From: Gryllotalpicola protaetiae
GTDB lineage: Bacteria > Actinomycetota > Actinomycetes > Actinomycetales > Microbacteriaceae
Assembly: GCF_003627055.1 (NCBI RefSeq)
Contig: NZ_CP032624.1
Span: 1,984,001-2,048,000 of the forward strand
DNA: 64,000 nt
Reading direction: 5' to 3'
Part shown: positions 29,438 through 37,815 of the stretch, one piece after another
How positions within the stretch are numbered: the first letter of the stretch is position 1
Layout of the letters: each line of letters opens with the position of its first letter
Translations under genes and position numbers: made by a program
The notes under the pieces: model-generated
The model's database searches: none
Told to the model about the DNA's origin: nothing
The model's input: the letters and a program-made list of their open reading frames with translations, nothing else

Positions 29438-29802
29438 CACTTCGCTCCAATCGCGCGGGCGGTTCTCGCCATCGGCGCGGGCCGCGCCGCGCCGACGAGT
29501 TCTGAGACGGTCGCGGCGAACTGCGACCACGTGGATTTCTGTCGCGTCAGCAGTGCGCGACCCTCGTTGTTGATGCCGTAGTACTTGCGGTGCGGGCCGT
29601 CCTCGGACGGCACGACGTAGGTCGAGAGGGCGCCGGCGGCGTAAAGCCGGCGCAGCGTGCCGTAGACCGAGGCGTCGCCGACGCCCTCGAGGCCCGAGTC
29701 ACGCAGCCGGCGCACGATGTCGTAGCCGTACCCGTCCTCATCCTGCACGACGGCGAGCACCGCCATGTCGAGCACGCCTTTGAGCAGCTGGGTGGAATCC
29801 AT
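29437..29802 (-). CDS. PadR family transcriptional regulator
   Basis: A 121-residue winged-helix repressor of the short PadR-s2 type: LLKGVLDMAVLAVVQDEDGYGYDIVRRL at the N-terminus, then ASVYGTLRRLYAAG (recognition helix) and GPHRKYYGINNEGR (wing), with a short dimerisation helix. It likely represses its own operon with the HAAS membrane protein downstream. A strong AGGAGG lies six bases before ATG 29802. Confidence 0.92.
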   Translation of the reverse strand: MDSTQLLKGVLDMAVLAVVQDEDGYGYDIVRRLRDSGLEGVGDASVYGTLRRLYAAGALSTYVVPSEDGPHRKYYGINNEGRALLTRQKSTWSQFAATVSELVGAARPAPMARTARAIGAK

Positions 29803-29829
29803 CTGGCCTCCTGCCGGTGGTGTGGCTCA

Positions 29830-29861
29830 CACACTACTACGCATGCCGCACTAGTGTGCAA
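29830..29861 (-). promoter_or_regulatory. padR operon promoter with overlapping operator
   Basis: On the minus strand TTGCAC (29861-29856), a 16-base spacer and TAGTAG (29839-29834). A perfect inverted repeat CACACTA (29830-29836) / TAGTGTG (29852-29858), spacer 15, covers both elements. The geometry fits autorepression by PadR. Confidence 0.6.
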
Positions 29862-29924
29862 GAGCACCTAGTGGTGTGTTGCGAGGCGACCGAAGATGGT
29901 GGAAAGAGCGCGGGATTCCCGTGT

Positions 29925-31088
29925 CTACTGTCGCCGGACGGCGGCCACGGACTCGGCGAGGGCGACGGACGCCTCACGCAGCTGCTCTGCCGTGATGTCT
30001 GCGGTCCAGGTGAATCTAAGGGCGGCGGACGCCTCGTCGGGCGTGTACCCGAGCGCGAGCAGCACGTGCGACGGCTCCGTTCGGCCGGCCGCGCAGGCCG
30101 AGCCCGCCGAGGCGACGATGCCGCGCCGCTCGAGCTCGAGCAGCACGGTCTCGCCGTTGATCCCGGGGAACACGAACGACGCATGCCGGGGGAGCCGCTG
30201 CGTCGGGTGGCCGGTGAGGACCCCTCCCATGGCTGAGGAGCTGCGCAGCAGCGTCTCGAAGCCGTCGTCACCGTCAGAGCCACCCCTCGCGAGCACAGCT
30301 CGCCCGGCGTCCCGCGTACGACGAGCCACAGGGTCGTCGTCGCTCAGCGCGGCACGCAGCGCCACCGCCCACGCCACGTTCTCGGTGCCCGAGCGGCGGC
30401 CGCGCTCCTGGCCGCCGCCGTGCAGCAGCGGCTCGAGCGGCAGCCCCGCCCGCGCGAACACGGCTCCGGACCCCTTCGGCGCCCCGAGCTTGTGCCCCGA
30501 GAACGACAGCGCGTCGACGCCGAGCGCGCGCACGTCGACCGGCAGCGCGGCGACGGCCTGCACGGCATCCGTATGGAAGAGCGCGCCGAATTCATGGGCG
30601 ACGGATGCCAGTTCCGTGATGTCCTGCACCGTGCCCACCTCGTTGTTGGCCCACCCGATCGAGACCAGCGCGGTGTCAGGGTGCAGCGCGGAACGCAATG
30701 CGTCGGCAGAGACCAGGCCGGTGGCATCCGTTTCGACGTAGCCGACCGTGAAGCCGTGCGCACGCTTGAGGTACGCGACCGACTCGAGCACCGCCTCATG
30801 CTCGATGCGCGTTGTGACGAGGTGGCGCCCGCGCGGGGAAGCCAGCGCGAGCCCCTTGATGCAGAGGTTCGCGCCCTCGGTGCCTCCTGACGTGAAGATC
30901 ACCTCAGCGGGGCGGCAGCCGAGGAACTCGGCCACGCCCTCGCGCGCGGCGGTCAGCCCGCGCGCCGCGGCGAGACCCGGCTCGTGCACACTCGACGGGT
31001 TGCCGAACACCCCGGTGAGGTACGGCCACGCGGCCTCGAGTGCCGATCGACGCACGGGCGTCGTCGCGGCGGCGTCGAGCAGGATCAC
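29925..31088 (-). CDS. nadS: Cysteine desulfurase of the NAD operon (NadS/NifS type)
   Basis: A 387-residue PLP enzyme that moves sulfur from cysteine to its own active-site Cys as a persulfide. Visible are HEAVLE (PLP-stacking His), SFSGHKLGAPKG (Schiff-base Lys), RSGTEN, and VASAGSACAAGR with the reactive Cys. It closes the nadA-nadB-nadC operon, overlapping nadC by four bases; the same position as nadS in Corynebacterium, where it supplies sulfur for the NadA iron-sulfur cluster. It is therefore unlikely to be the general IscS/SufS. Confidence 0.88.
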   Translation of the reverse strand: MILLDAAATTPVRRSALEAAWPYLTGVFGNPSSVHEPGLAAARGLTAAREGVAEFLGCRPAEVIFTSGGTEGANLCIKGLALASPRGRHLVTTRIEHEAVLESVAYLKRAHGFTVGYVETDATGLVSADALRSALHPDTALVSIGWANNEVGTVQDITELASVAHEFGALFHTDAVQAVAALPVDVRALGVDALSFSGHKLGAPKGSGAVFARAGLPLEPLLHGGGQERGRRSGTENVAWAVALRAALSDDDPVARRTRDAGRAVLARGGSDGDDGFETLLRSSSAMGGVLTGHPTQRLPRHASFVFPGINGETVLLELERRGIVASAGSACAAGRTEPSHVLLALGYTPDEASAALRFTWTADITAEQLREASVALAESVAAVRRQ

Positions 31089-31945
31089 GCGGCCCCCGAC
31101 AGCACCACGTCGAGCCCGAGGTCGAGCGCACGGGTCGAGTGCGTGAGCGCGCCGACCGAGATCAGGTCGACGCCGGTCTCCGCGATCGCTCTGACGGTCT
31201 CAAGGGCGACGCCGCCCGACGCCTCGATGTTCGCGCGGTCGTGCACGAGCGCGACGCCCTGACGCAGCTCGTCGAGCGAGAAGTTGTCGAGCATGATCGT
31301 GTCGACCCCCGCGGCGAGCACCGCCTCGATCTGGTCAAGACGGTCGACCTCGACCTCGAGGTGCACGGTGTGTCCGATGCTCGCGCGCACCTGCCGCAGA
31401 GCGTCGGTCACCGAGAGGCCGCCTGCAGTGAGAACCGCGAGGTGGTTGTCCTTCACGAGGACGGCGTCGCTGAGCGAGTAGCGGTGGTTGTGGCCGCCAC
31501 CGTTCACGACCGCGTGCCGCTCGAAGGGCCGCAGCCCCGGGGTCGTCTTGCGGGTGTCGACGATGCGCGCCCGCGTTCCGGTGACGGCCCCGACGTAGCG
31601 TGCGGTGAGCGTCGCGACACCGCTCATGCGCTGGGCGAAGTTGAGGGCCACGCGCTCGGCGGTGAGCACCGATCTGGCCGGGCCGCTCACCTCGGCGAGT
31701 ACCGCGCCGGCGGCGAAGAAGGCCCCGTCCGGCTGCGTCAGCGTCGTTGCGATGGCCGGATCGGTGAGCCGCATCGCCGCCGCGAACACCGCGCCGCCGC
31801 TCAGCACGCCCGACTCGCGGGCGATGAGCTGTGCGGAGGCGGTCGCGCCCGCCGGGATCACCGCCTCACTCGTCGCATCGCCCCACGGGGCGTCCTCGGC
31901 GAGAGCGGCTGCGACGGCGCGGTCGATGATCTGGCTGGTCAGCAT
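31085..31945 (-). CDS. nadC: Quinolinate phosphoribosyltransferase
   Basis: A 286-residue enzyme converting quinolinate and PRPP to nicotinate mononucleotide, CO2 and PPi. Typical motifs: EDAPWGDATSEAVIP at the N-terminus, LNFAQRMSGVATLTARYV, DTRKTTPGLRPFERHAV (substrate-binding Arg/Lys), GGGHNHRYSLSDAVLVKDNH, and ISVGALTHSTRALD at the end. ATG 31945 is inside the 3' end of nadB (7-base overlap). The stop overlaps the nadS start. Confidence 0.95.
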   Translation of the reverse strand: MLTSQIIDRAVAAALAEDAPWGDATSEAVIPAGATASAQLIARESGVLSGGAVFAAAMRLTDPAIATTLTQPDGAFFAAGAVLAEVSGPARSVLTAERVALNFAQRMSGVATLTARYVGAVTGTRARIVDTRKTTPGLRPFERHAVVNGGGHNHRYSLSDAVLVKDNHLAVLTAGGLSVTDALRQVRASIGHTVHLEVEVDRLDQIEAVLAAGVDTIMLDNFSLDELRQGVALVHDRANIEASGGVALETVRAIAETGVDLISVGALTHSTRALDLGLDVVLSGAA

Positions 31946-33504
31946 ACGGGGGCTCCTTCTCGGGCGCGGCGGCGCCGCTGCGCGAATTCGGGTCGGGCGG
32001 TGGGGAAGTCGGTGCGGTAGTGCGCGCCGCGCGATTCCTCGCGCGCGAGCGCCGCGTCGACGACGACACGGGCGAGATCGAGCAGGTTGCGGTCTTCGAG
32101 TTCGGTCGTGCTCCAGGCGGCGAGAACGGATGCCGCATGCGCGAGCCCCTCGCCCGAGCGCTGCACCCCGGCGTGCTGCCACATGAGCTCCTGCAGCGCG
32201 ATGCGGTCGAAGGCGCCGTCGCCTCGGTCGTCACTTCGTCGTCCTCCAGCGCTCGCCGATGCGACTTTCTGACGACCGGTCACGAGACCCGTCGCCTCGG
32301 TCGTCACTTTGTCGCCGGTTTGCGCGCCTGACGGGGAGTTTTCGACGACCGGGCGCATGAAGTCCTGCGCAGCCCTGTGCGCGAAGACCGCCGCCTCGAG
32401 CAGCGAGTTCGACGCCAGCCGGTTCGCGCCGTGCACCCCCGTCGACGCGCACTCGCCCACGGCCCAGAGGCCGGGCAGGCTGGTGCGGCCCGAAGCATCC
32501 GTCGCTATCCCGCCCATCCAGTAGTGCGCGGCGGGCGTGACCGGGATCGGCTCGCGCCCCCAGGCGAACCCCGCGGCGCGGGTCGCGCGATCAATGGTCG
32601 GGAAGCGGCGAGCAAGGGCGGATGCCCCGAGCGAGGTCGCGTCGAGCACAACCGGTTCGCCGCCCTGAGCCGCCATCTCGGTGGCGATCCCTCGCGCGAC
32701 GACGTCGCGCGGCGCGAGCTCGGCATCGGGGTGCACGTCGAGCATGAAGCGCTCGCCGCGAGCGTTGCGCAGCACGGCGCCCTCGCCGCGCACGGCCTCG
32801 GAGATCAGGAAGGAGCCGGGCGCCGCGAGGGCCGTCGGATGGAACTGGTAGAACTCGGCATCCGCGAGCTCGGCGCCCGCGCGCCAGGCCGCCGCGACGC
32901 CGTCGCCGGTGGCGACCGCCGGATTGGTCGTGTGGGCGTAGAGCCGGCCGGCCCCGCCGGTCGCGAGCACGACGGCGTCGGCGACCTCGATCGTGCCGTC
33001 GCCCAGCTCGACCCCGACGACCCTGCCGTCATCGATCACCAGCTCGGCCAGCGCAGTGTGCTCGCGCACCTCGACCCGACGCCCTTCGCCGACCACCGCC
33101 GCGATGAGCGCCCGCTCGATCTCGGCTCCCGTCGCATCGCCGCCTGCGTGCAGGATGCGCGGCGCCGAGTGCGCCGCCTCGAGCCCGCGCGCGAGGCCGC
33201 CGCCTGCCCGGTCGAACCGCACCCCCAGCCGGATCAGCTCGCGCACCCGGTCGGGTCCCTCTGCGCACAGCACCTCTACCGCCGCGCGGTCGCACAGCCC
33301 CGCGCCGGCCGCCATCGTGTCCGCCACATGCGCCGCGACCGAGTCGTCGGCCCACAGTGCCGCCGCGATGCCGCCTTGAGCGTGGGTGGTGTTCGCGTCG
33401 GCGAGGGCGCCTTTGGTGACGAGCAGCACCTCGGCGCCGGCATCCACTGCCTCGCGTGCGGTCAGCAGCCCGGCGAGCCCGGACCCGACGACGATCACGC
33501 GCAT
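31939..33504 (-). CDS. nadB: L-aspartate oxidase
   Basis: A 521-residue FAD enzyme oxidising aspartate to iminoaspartate, the NadA substrate. The N-terminal VVGSGLAGLLTAREA binds FAD, then THAQGGIAAAL, HPTALAAPG, and APHYW-like TPAAHYWMGGI, and GVHGANRLASNSLLEAAVF. Between the FAD/capping part and the C-terminal helical domain is a linker of about 45 residues that contains a duplicated 64-base sequence read in two frames (32216-32352), absent from the NadB proteins I know. ATG 33504 chosen at the FAD motif. Confidence 0.93.
   Translation of the reverse strand: MRVIVVGSGLAGLLTAREAVDAGAEVLLVTKGALADANTTHAQGGIAAALWADDSVAAHVADTMAAGAGLCDRAAVEVLCAEGPDRVRELIRLGVRFDRAGGGLARGLEAAHSAPRILHAGGDATGAEIERALIAAVVGEGRRVEVREHTALAELVIDDGRVVGVELGDGTIEVADAVVLATGGAGRLYAHTTNPAVATGDGVAAAWRAGAELADAEFYQFHPTALAAPGSFLISEAVRGEGAVLRNARGERFMLDVHPDAELAPRDVVARGIATEMAAQGGEPVVLDATSLGASALARRFPTIDRATRAAGFAWGREPIPVTPAAHYWMGGIATDASGRTSLPGLWAVGECASTGVHGANRLASNSLLEAAVFAHRAAQDFMRPVVENSPSGAQTGDKVTTEATGLVTGRQKVASASAGGRRSDDRGDGAFDRIALQELMWQHAGVQRSGEGLAHAASVLAAWSTTELEDRNLLDLARVVVDAALAREESRGAHYRTDFPTARPEFAQRRRRAREGAPVC
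32216..32352. repeat. Two 64-base repeat copies inside nadB
   Basis: Copy 1 is 32216-32279 and copy 2 is 32289-32352. The first 21 bases are identical (CCGTCGCCTCGGTCGTCACTT), the last part is similar (GACGACCGG at both ends) and the middle differs. The period is 73 bases, not a multiple of three, so the copies are translated in different frames (KVTTEATG versus SDDRGDGA) within the NadB linker. Confidence 0.75.
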
Positions 33505-33522
33505 GCGGTCACCGCCGCGTGG

Positions 33523-33568
33523 CCGCACACGAGTGGAGATTCTCGGCGACACTCGCTCCAAAGTGCGG
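33523..33568. repeat. Nested inverted repeat between nadA and nadB
   Basis: CCGCAC (33523-33528) pairs with GTGCGG (33563-33568) and, inside it, CGAGTG (33530-33535) with CACTCG (33550-33555). It lies in the 107-base gap between nadA and nadB, the only long gap in the operon. It could adjust nadA versus nadB expression or stabilise the mRNA. No terminator T run. Confidence 0.5.
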
Positions 33569-33611
33569 CATCGGCGTCGCGACGCCCAGGATTTCCGCTT
33601 TTGCGCACGGG

Positions 33612-34925
33612 CTACGCCGCCATCGTCGTGTCGGGGCGCGCGGCGAGCATGCGCTCGAGCGCCACGCGAGCCCCTGCCGCCACCCGCGAGGGCACCGAGA
33701 TCTGGTTCACGACGCGCCCCGCGACGAGCTCTTCCAACACCCACGCGAGGTAGGCGGGGTGAATGCGGTACATCGTCGAGCACGGGCAGACGACCGAGTC
33801 GAGGCAGAAGATCTCGTGCTGCGGGTAGTCCGCCGCGAGCCGCTGCACGAGATTGATCTCGGTGCCGATCGCGAACACCGAGCCGGCGGGCGCCGCCGCG
33901 ATCGCCTTCACGATGTAGTCCGTCGAGCCGGCGCTGTCAGCGGCGTCCACGACCTCCATCGGGCACTCGGGGTGCACGATCACGCGCACGCCAGGGTGCG
34001 CCGCCCGCGCAGCCGAGATCTGCGACACAGTGAACCGCTTGTGCACCGAGCAGAACCCGTTCCAGAGGATGACCCGTGAAGCATCCAGCGCCTCGCCGCT
34101 CAGCCCGCCGCCCGCCTTCGCCGGGTTCCACAGAGGCATCGTCGAAAGCGGCACGCCCATCGCCTTCGCGGTGTTGCGGCCCAGGTGCTGGTCCGGGAAG
34201 AAGAGCACACGCTGCCCGCGCTCGAACGCCCACTCGAGCACGGTGGACGCGTTCGACGACGTGCACACGATGCCGCCGTGCTCGCCGCAGAACGCTTTCA
34301 GCGCCGCCGACGAGTTCATGTACGTCACGGGGGTGACGGGCACGCGACCCGATTCGTCGGGCGAGGTCCCGAACCGCGCCTCGAGCTCCGCCCAGCACTC
34401 CTCCACTGAGTCGATGTCGGCCATGTCGGCCATCGAGCACCCGGCCGCGAGGTTCGGCAGGATCACGGCCTGCGAGGGGCCGGTGAGGATGTCCGCCGTC
34501 TCGGCCATGAAGTGCACGCCACAGAACACGATCGCCTCGGCGTCGGGCAGCTCGCGCGCCGCCCGCGCCAGCTGGAACGAGTCGCCGACGAAGTCCGCGT
34601 ACTGCACGACCTCGTCGCGCTGATAGAAGTGCCCCATCACCGCGACGCGCGAGCCGAGGGATGCCTTGGCCGACGCGATCCACGACGAGAGCTCCTCGCC
34701 CGACGCGCGCCGATACCGCTCGGGCAACTCGCCCTGGGCGGCCGAGCCTGCAGGCAACAGGTCGCCCTGCGACGCCCCTGGCCCGTACCCCGGCATGCCG
34801 AGGTCGAACGCCCACGGCCCCTCGGTCAGCTCGGGCGCGCAGGTCGAGCCCGACAGCTCGCCGTTCGAGATGCCGGCGATAGTGCGGGCGACGGATGCCG
34901 GTGCGCGGTCGTCGATCAGAGTCAT
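33612..34925 (-). CDS. nadA: Quinolinate synthase
   Basis: A 437-residue [4Fe-4S] enzyme that condenses iminoaspartate with dihydroxyacetone phosphate to quinolinate. Visible are VMGHFYQRDEVVQYADFVGDS, IVFCGVHFMAETADIL, LPNLAAGCSMADMA, HPECPMEVVDAAD, and CLDSVVCPCSTMYRIHP; cluster-ligand Cys residues lie in these blocks. An N-terminal extension of about 85 residues precedes the core. ATG 34925 has GGAGA upstream and lies 14 bases after nrtR. Its cluster needs the desulfurase encoded at the operon end. Confidence 0.95.
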   Translation of the reverse strand: MTLIDDRAPASVARTIAGISNGELSGSTCAPELTEGPWAFDLGMPGYGPGASQGDLLPAGSAAQGELPERYRRASGEELSSWIASAKASLGSRVAVMGHFYQRDEVVQYADFVGDSFQLARAARELPDAEAIVFCGVHFMAETADILTGPSQAVILPNLAAGCSMADMADIDSVEECWAELEARFGTSPDESGRVPVTPVTYMNSSAALKAFCGEHGGIVCTSSNASTVLEWAFERGQRVLFFPDQHLGRNTAKAMGVPLSTMPLWNPAKAGGGLSGEALDASRVILWNGFCSVHKRFTVSQISAARAAHPGVRVIVHPECPMEVVDAADSAGSTDYIVKAIAAAPAGSVFAIGTEINLVQRLAADYPQHEIFCLDSVVCPCSTMYRIHPAYLAWVLEELVAGRVVNQISVPSRVAAGARVALERMLAARPDTTMAA

Positions 34926-34939
34926 CGTTTCTCCTACAG

Positions 34940-35644
34940 CTACTTCTGGGCGAGCCGCCCGAGCGGCCCCTGGTCGGCGAGATCGACCGTGGAGTTGTAC
35001 CGGTACAGCCGCGGCGGCCGGTGGCGCACCCCGGTGAGCACCTCGCCGGTGTCCTCGACGGCACCGCTCGCCTCGATCTGGCGTCGGAAGTTCGCGGGGT
35101 CGAGCGCGCGGCCGAGCACCGCCTCGTACACCTCGCGCAGCTGCGCCAGGGTGAACGCGGCGCCCAGGAAGGCGCTCGCGATGCGGCTGTACTCGACCTT
35201 GTTCCGCAGGCGCCACAGTGCGTACTCGACGACGAGCTGGTGGTCGAACGCGAGCGGCGGCAGCTCGTCGGCGGGGAACCAGCGTACGTTCTGCCCGACG
35301 CGGGCGGCCTTCGCCTCGTCGTCGCCGACGAGCGCCCAGTAGACGACCGAGACCACCCGCGAGGCGTCCTCCCCCGAGCGACCCGGGTCGCCGAACGCGT
35401 ACAGCTGCTCGAGATAGCGCGGCGCGAGCCCGGTGGTCTTCGCGAGTGTCGACGTCGCCGCCTCGGCGAGCCCCTCGTCTGAACCAAGCGGGCCGCCCGG
35501 CAGCGCCCACCTGCCGTCGAACGGCTCGCGGATGCGGCGCACGAGCGGCAGCCACAGCCTGCGCTGCCCCTCGTCGTCGCCGAACCGCCCGGAGGAGCGC
35601 AGCGCGAAGATCACGGTGGATACCGCGAGCGAGACCTCGGCCAT
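34940..35644 (-). CDS. nrtR: NrtR-type Nudix transcriptional regulator of NAD synthesis
   Basis: A 234-residue protein with an N-terminal Nudix-like domain and a C-terminal winged helix (AFTLAQLREVYEAVLGRALDPANFRRQI). The Nudix box is degenerate: GGPLGSDEGLAEAATSTLAK lacks the REUxEE core, so hydrolase activity is unlikely and ligand sensing (ADP-ribose in studied NrtR proteins) is expected. It is the first gene of nrtR-nadA-nadB-nadC-nadS, like ndnR in Corynebacterium, and should repress the operon. ATG 35644 has AAGGAG five bases upstream. Confidence 0.9.
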   Translation of the reverse strand: MAEVSLAVSTVIFALRSSGRFGDDEGQRRLWLPLVRRIREPFDGRWALPGGPLGSDEGLAEAATSTLAKTTGLAPRYLEQLYAFGDPGRSGEDASRVVSVVYWALVGDDEAKAARVGQNVRWFPADELPPLAFDHQLVVEYALWRLRNKVEYSRIASAFLGAAFTLAQLREVYEAVLGRALDPANFRRQIEASGAVEDTGEVLTGVRHRPPRLYRYNSTVDLADQGPLGRLAQK

Positions 35645-35670
35645 CGACACTCCTTCTTCAAGTCATTCAC

Positions 35671-35701
35671 ACCATAACCTCTACAGCGAGTTAAAGTACA
35701 A
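35671..35701 (-). promoter_or_regulatory. Promoter of the nrtR-nad operon
   Basis: On the minus strand TTGTAC (35701-35696), an 18-base spacer and TTATGG (35677-35672; or TATGGT at 35676-35671 with 19). An imperfect inverted repeat TAACCTC-N6-GAGTTA spans the spacer and is a candidate NrtR site. It lies 27 bases upstream of ATG 35644. Confidence 0.5.
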
Positions 35702-35785
35702 AAGACCGTAACCGAGTTCGGCGATGCTGAACCCTGTACGCCCGCCTGTCGCGCCGGCGCGCTCGCGTGGAATGCTTGTCACCCG

Positions 35786-36877
35786 ATGACCACGACACAG
35801 CCGGCCCCCGACACACCGGACGAGCGCACCCTGCGCCGCTGGCGGCGCTACCTCGCGGACGAGCGCGCCGAGGCATCCGTCTACCGCGATCTCGCCAAGC
35901 GCCGCGAGGGCGAGGAGCGCGACATCCTCACCGCCCTCGCCGATGCCGAGTCGCGCCACGAGCAGCACTGGCTCGACCTGCTCGGCCCGCACGTCGGCAA
36001 GCCGCTGCGCCCGGGAGCCCGCAGCCGCGTGCTCGGCTGGCTCGCCCGCCGCCTCGGCTCGGTGTTCGTGCTCGCGCTCGTGCAGCGCGCGGAGTCGCGC
36101 TCGCCGTATGCCGACGATCCGGATGCCACGCTAGAGATGGCCGCCGACGAGCAGATCCACGAGGAGGTCGTGCGCGCGCTCGCCGAGCGCGGCCGCAACC
36201 GGCTCTCCGGCACCTTCCGCGCCGCCGTGTTCGGCGCGAACGACGGCCTCGTCAGCAACCTCTCGCTCGTCCTCGGCGTCGGGGCGAGCGGCGTCTCGAA
36301 CCACGTCATCCTCCTGACCGGCGTCGCGGGGCTGCTGGCCGGCGCGCTCTCGATGGGCGCTGGCGAGTTCGTGTCGGTGCACTCGCAGCGCGAGCTGCTC
36401 GCGGCCTCGACCCCCAACCCCGAGGTGGGCGCCGCCATCGCGAACCTTGACGTCAACCAGAACGAGCTCGCCCTCGTGTTCCGCAGCCGCGGCATGACCG
36501 AGCAGCAGGCGCAGACGAGCGCGGCCCGCTTGATCTGGGGCATGCACACCGAGACGGCCGCGCTGGCGGCAGGGGGAGCGACCGACGACCACGAGGCGAT
36601 CGGCACCGGCATGGGCGCCGCCCTGTCGAGCTTCTGCTTCTTCGCGTCCGGCGCGATCGTGCCGGTCATCCCCTACCTGTTCGGCATGAGCGGCCTCGGC
36701 GCGGTCGCGCTCTCGGCCGGCCTCGTCGGCATCGCGCTCGTCGGCACCGGGGCGGTCGTCGGCCTGCTCTCCGGCTCGTCGCCGCTGTGGCGAGCGCTGC
36801 GGCAACTGGCCATCGGCTACGGCGCGGCCGCCGTCACCTATCTGCTCGGCCTGCTCTTCGGGGTCGCAGCGGGGTAG
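35786..36877 (+). CDS. Ferritin-like/VIT1 fusion transporter (MbfA type)
   Basis: A 363-residue protein. Residues 1-135 form a four-helix ferritin/rubrerythrin-like domain with Glu and ExxH patterns (DERAEASVYRDLAKR, DAESRHEQHW, DEQIHEEVV) for a di-iron site. The rest is a VIT1/CCC1 iron/manganese transporter with five helices (FGANDGLVSNLSLVLGV, SMGAGEFVSVHSQREL). Family members export ferrous iron or manganese from the cytosol. It stands alone, divergent from the nad operon. Confidence 0.9.
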   Translation: MTTTQPAPDTPDERTLRRWRRYLADERAEASVYRDLAKRREGEERDILTALADAESRHEQHWLDLLGPHVGKPLRPGARSRVLGWLARRLGSVFVLALVQRAESRSPYADDPDATLEMAADEQIHEEVVRALAERGRNRLSGTFRAAVFGANDGLVSNLSLVLGVGASGVSNHVILLTGVAGLLAGALSMGAGEFVSVHSQRELLAASTPNPEVGAAIANLDVNQNELALVFRSRGMTEQQAQTSAARLIWGMHTETAALAAGGATDDHEAIGTGMGAALSSFCFFASGAIVPVIPYLFGMSGLGAVALSAGLVGIALVGTGAVVGLLSGSSPLWRALRQLAIGYGAAAVTYLLGLLFGVAAG

Positions 36878-36905
36878 GGCGGATGCCTCGGCCGAGGCAT
36901 CCGCG

Positions 36906-37766
36906 TCACCAGTCCTCGACCTCGCCCGTGACGGACGTGAGCAGCTCGATCGCGCGATGCGGGTCGCTGAGCGGGCTCGAGAAGTACACCGCCCGCACGC
37001 CGAAGCCGCGCAGCCGCTCGAGCTCGGCGAGCAGCGCGTCGCGCGTCGTCGACGCGTCGATGCGGCCCTGCGCCGTCTTCTCGATGGTGTCGAAATCGCG
37101 CCCGACGGTGTCGCAGTGGCCCTTCAGGACGTCGATCAGGTGGGGGAAGTCGGCGTTCGCGAACCAGTTCGAGGCGTCCGCGTACTGCGCGACGAGCCGC
37201 AGCGTCTTGCGCTCGCCGACGCCCCCGATGATGAGGTAGGGCCGGGGCTGCGACAGCGTCTTCGGCACCGAGAGGGTGCGGCCGAGGTGATAGTGCCGGC
37301 CCTCGTAGGGCTCGTCGGAGTCGCTCCACATCTGCAGCGCGATCTGGATCGCCTCTTCGAGCCGCTCGAACCGCTCGCGCTGCGACGGGAACGGCAGCCC
37401 CAGGCCGTTCGCCTCCTCGTCGTTCCATGCGGCGCCGATGCCGAGCCCGGCGCGGCCGCCGGAGAGGACGTCGAGGGTCGAGACCGCCTTCGCGAGCAAT
37501 CCGGGCTCGCGGTAGACGACGCCGGTGACCATCGTGTGCAGCAGCACCTTCGACGTGTTCGCGGCGAGGAAGCCGAGGAAGGTGTACGCCTCGAGCATGT
37601 CGCGCTCGGGCGGCCCGTAGGCGCTGATCTGCCAGAAGTGGTCCATGACGGTGAGACGCGCGATGCCGCCGTCCTCCGCGTCGCGGGCCATGCGGGCGAC
37701 GGTCGGTCCCAGCTGGGCGGGGCCCGAATCGAATGTCAACTGCGCAAGATGAAAGCCGAGATCCAT
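36906..37766 (-). CDS. LLM class flavin/F420-dependent oxidoreductase
   Basis: A 286-residue luciferase-like monooxygenase-fold protein. MDHFWQISAYGPPERDMLEAY and GGRAGLGIGAAWNDEEANGLG are typical of the F420-dependent subgroup of actinobacteria, as is IIGGVGERKTLRLVAQYADASN. It probably reduces or oxidises a small organic molecule with coenzyme F420. No partner gene is adjacent; it converges on the VIT1 gene with a 28-base gap. Confidence 0.88.
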   Translation of the reverse strand: MDLGFHLAQLTFDSGPAQLGPTVARMARDAEDGGIARLTVMDHFWQISAYGPPERDMLEAYTFLGFLAANTSKVLLHTMVTGVVYREPGLLAKAVSTLDVLSGGRAGLGIGAAWNDEEANGLGLPFPSQRERFERLEEAIQIALQMWSDSDEPYEGRHYHLGRTLSVPKTLSQPRPYLIIGGVGERKTLRLVAQYADASNWFANADFPHLIDVLKGHCDTVGRDFDTIEKTAQGRIDASTTRDALLAELERLRGFGVRAVYFSSPLSDPHRAIELLTSVTGEVEDW

Positions 37767-37815
37767 GTCGTCACGCTACGCCGGATGCTCAGCCGCGGAT
37801 GGAAGAGTGGATGAC

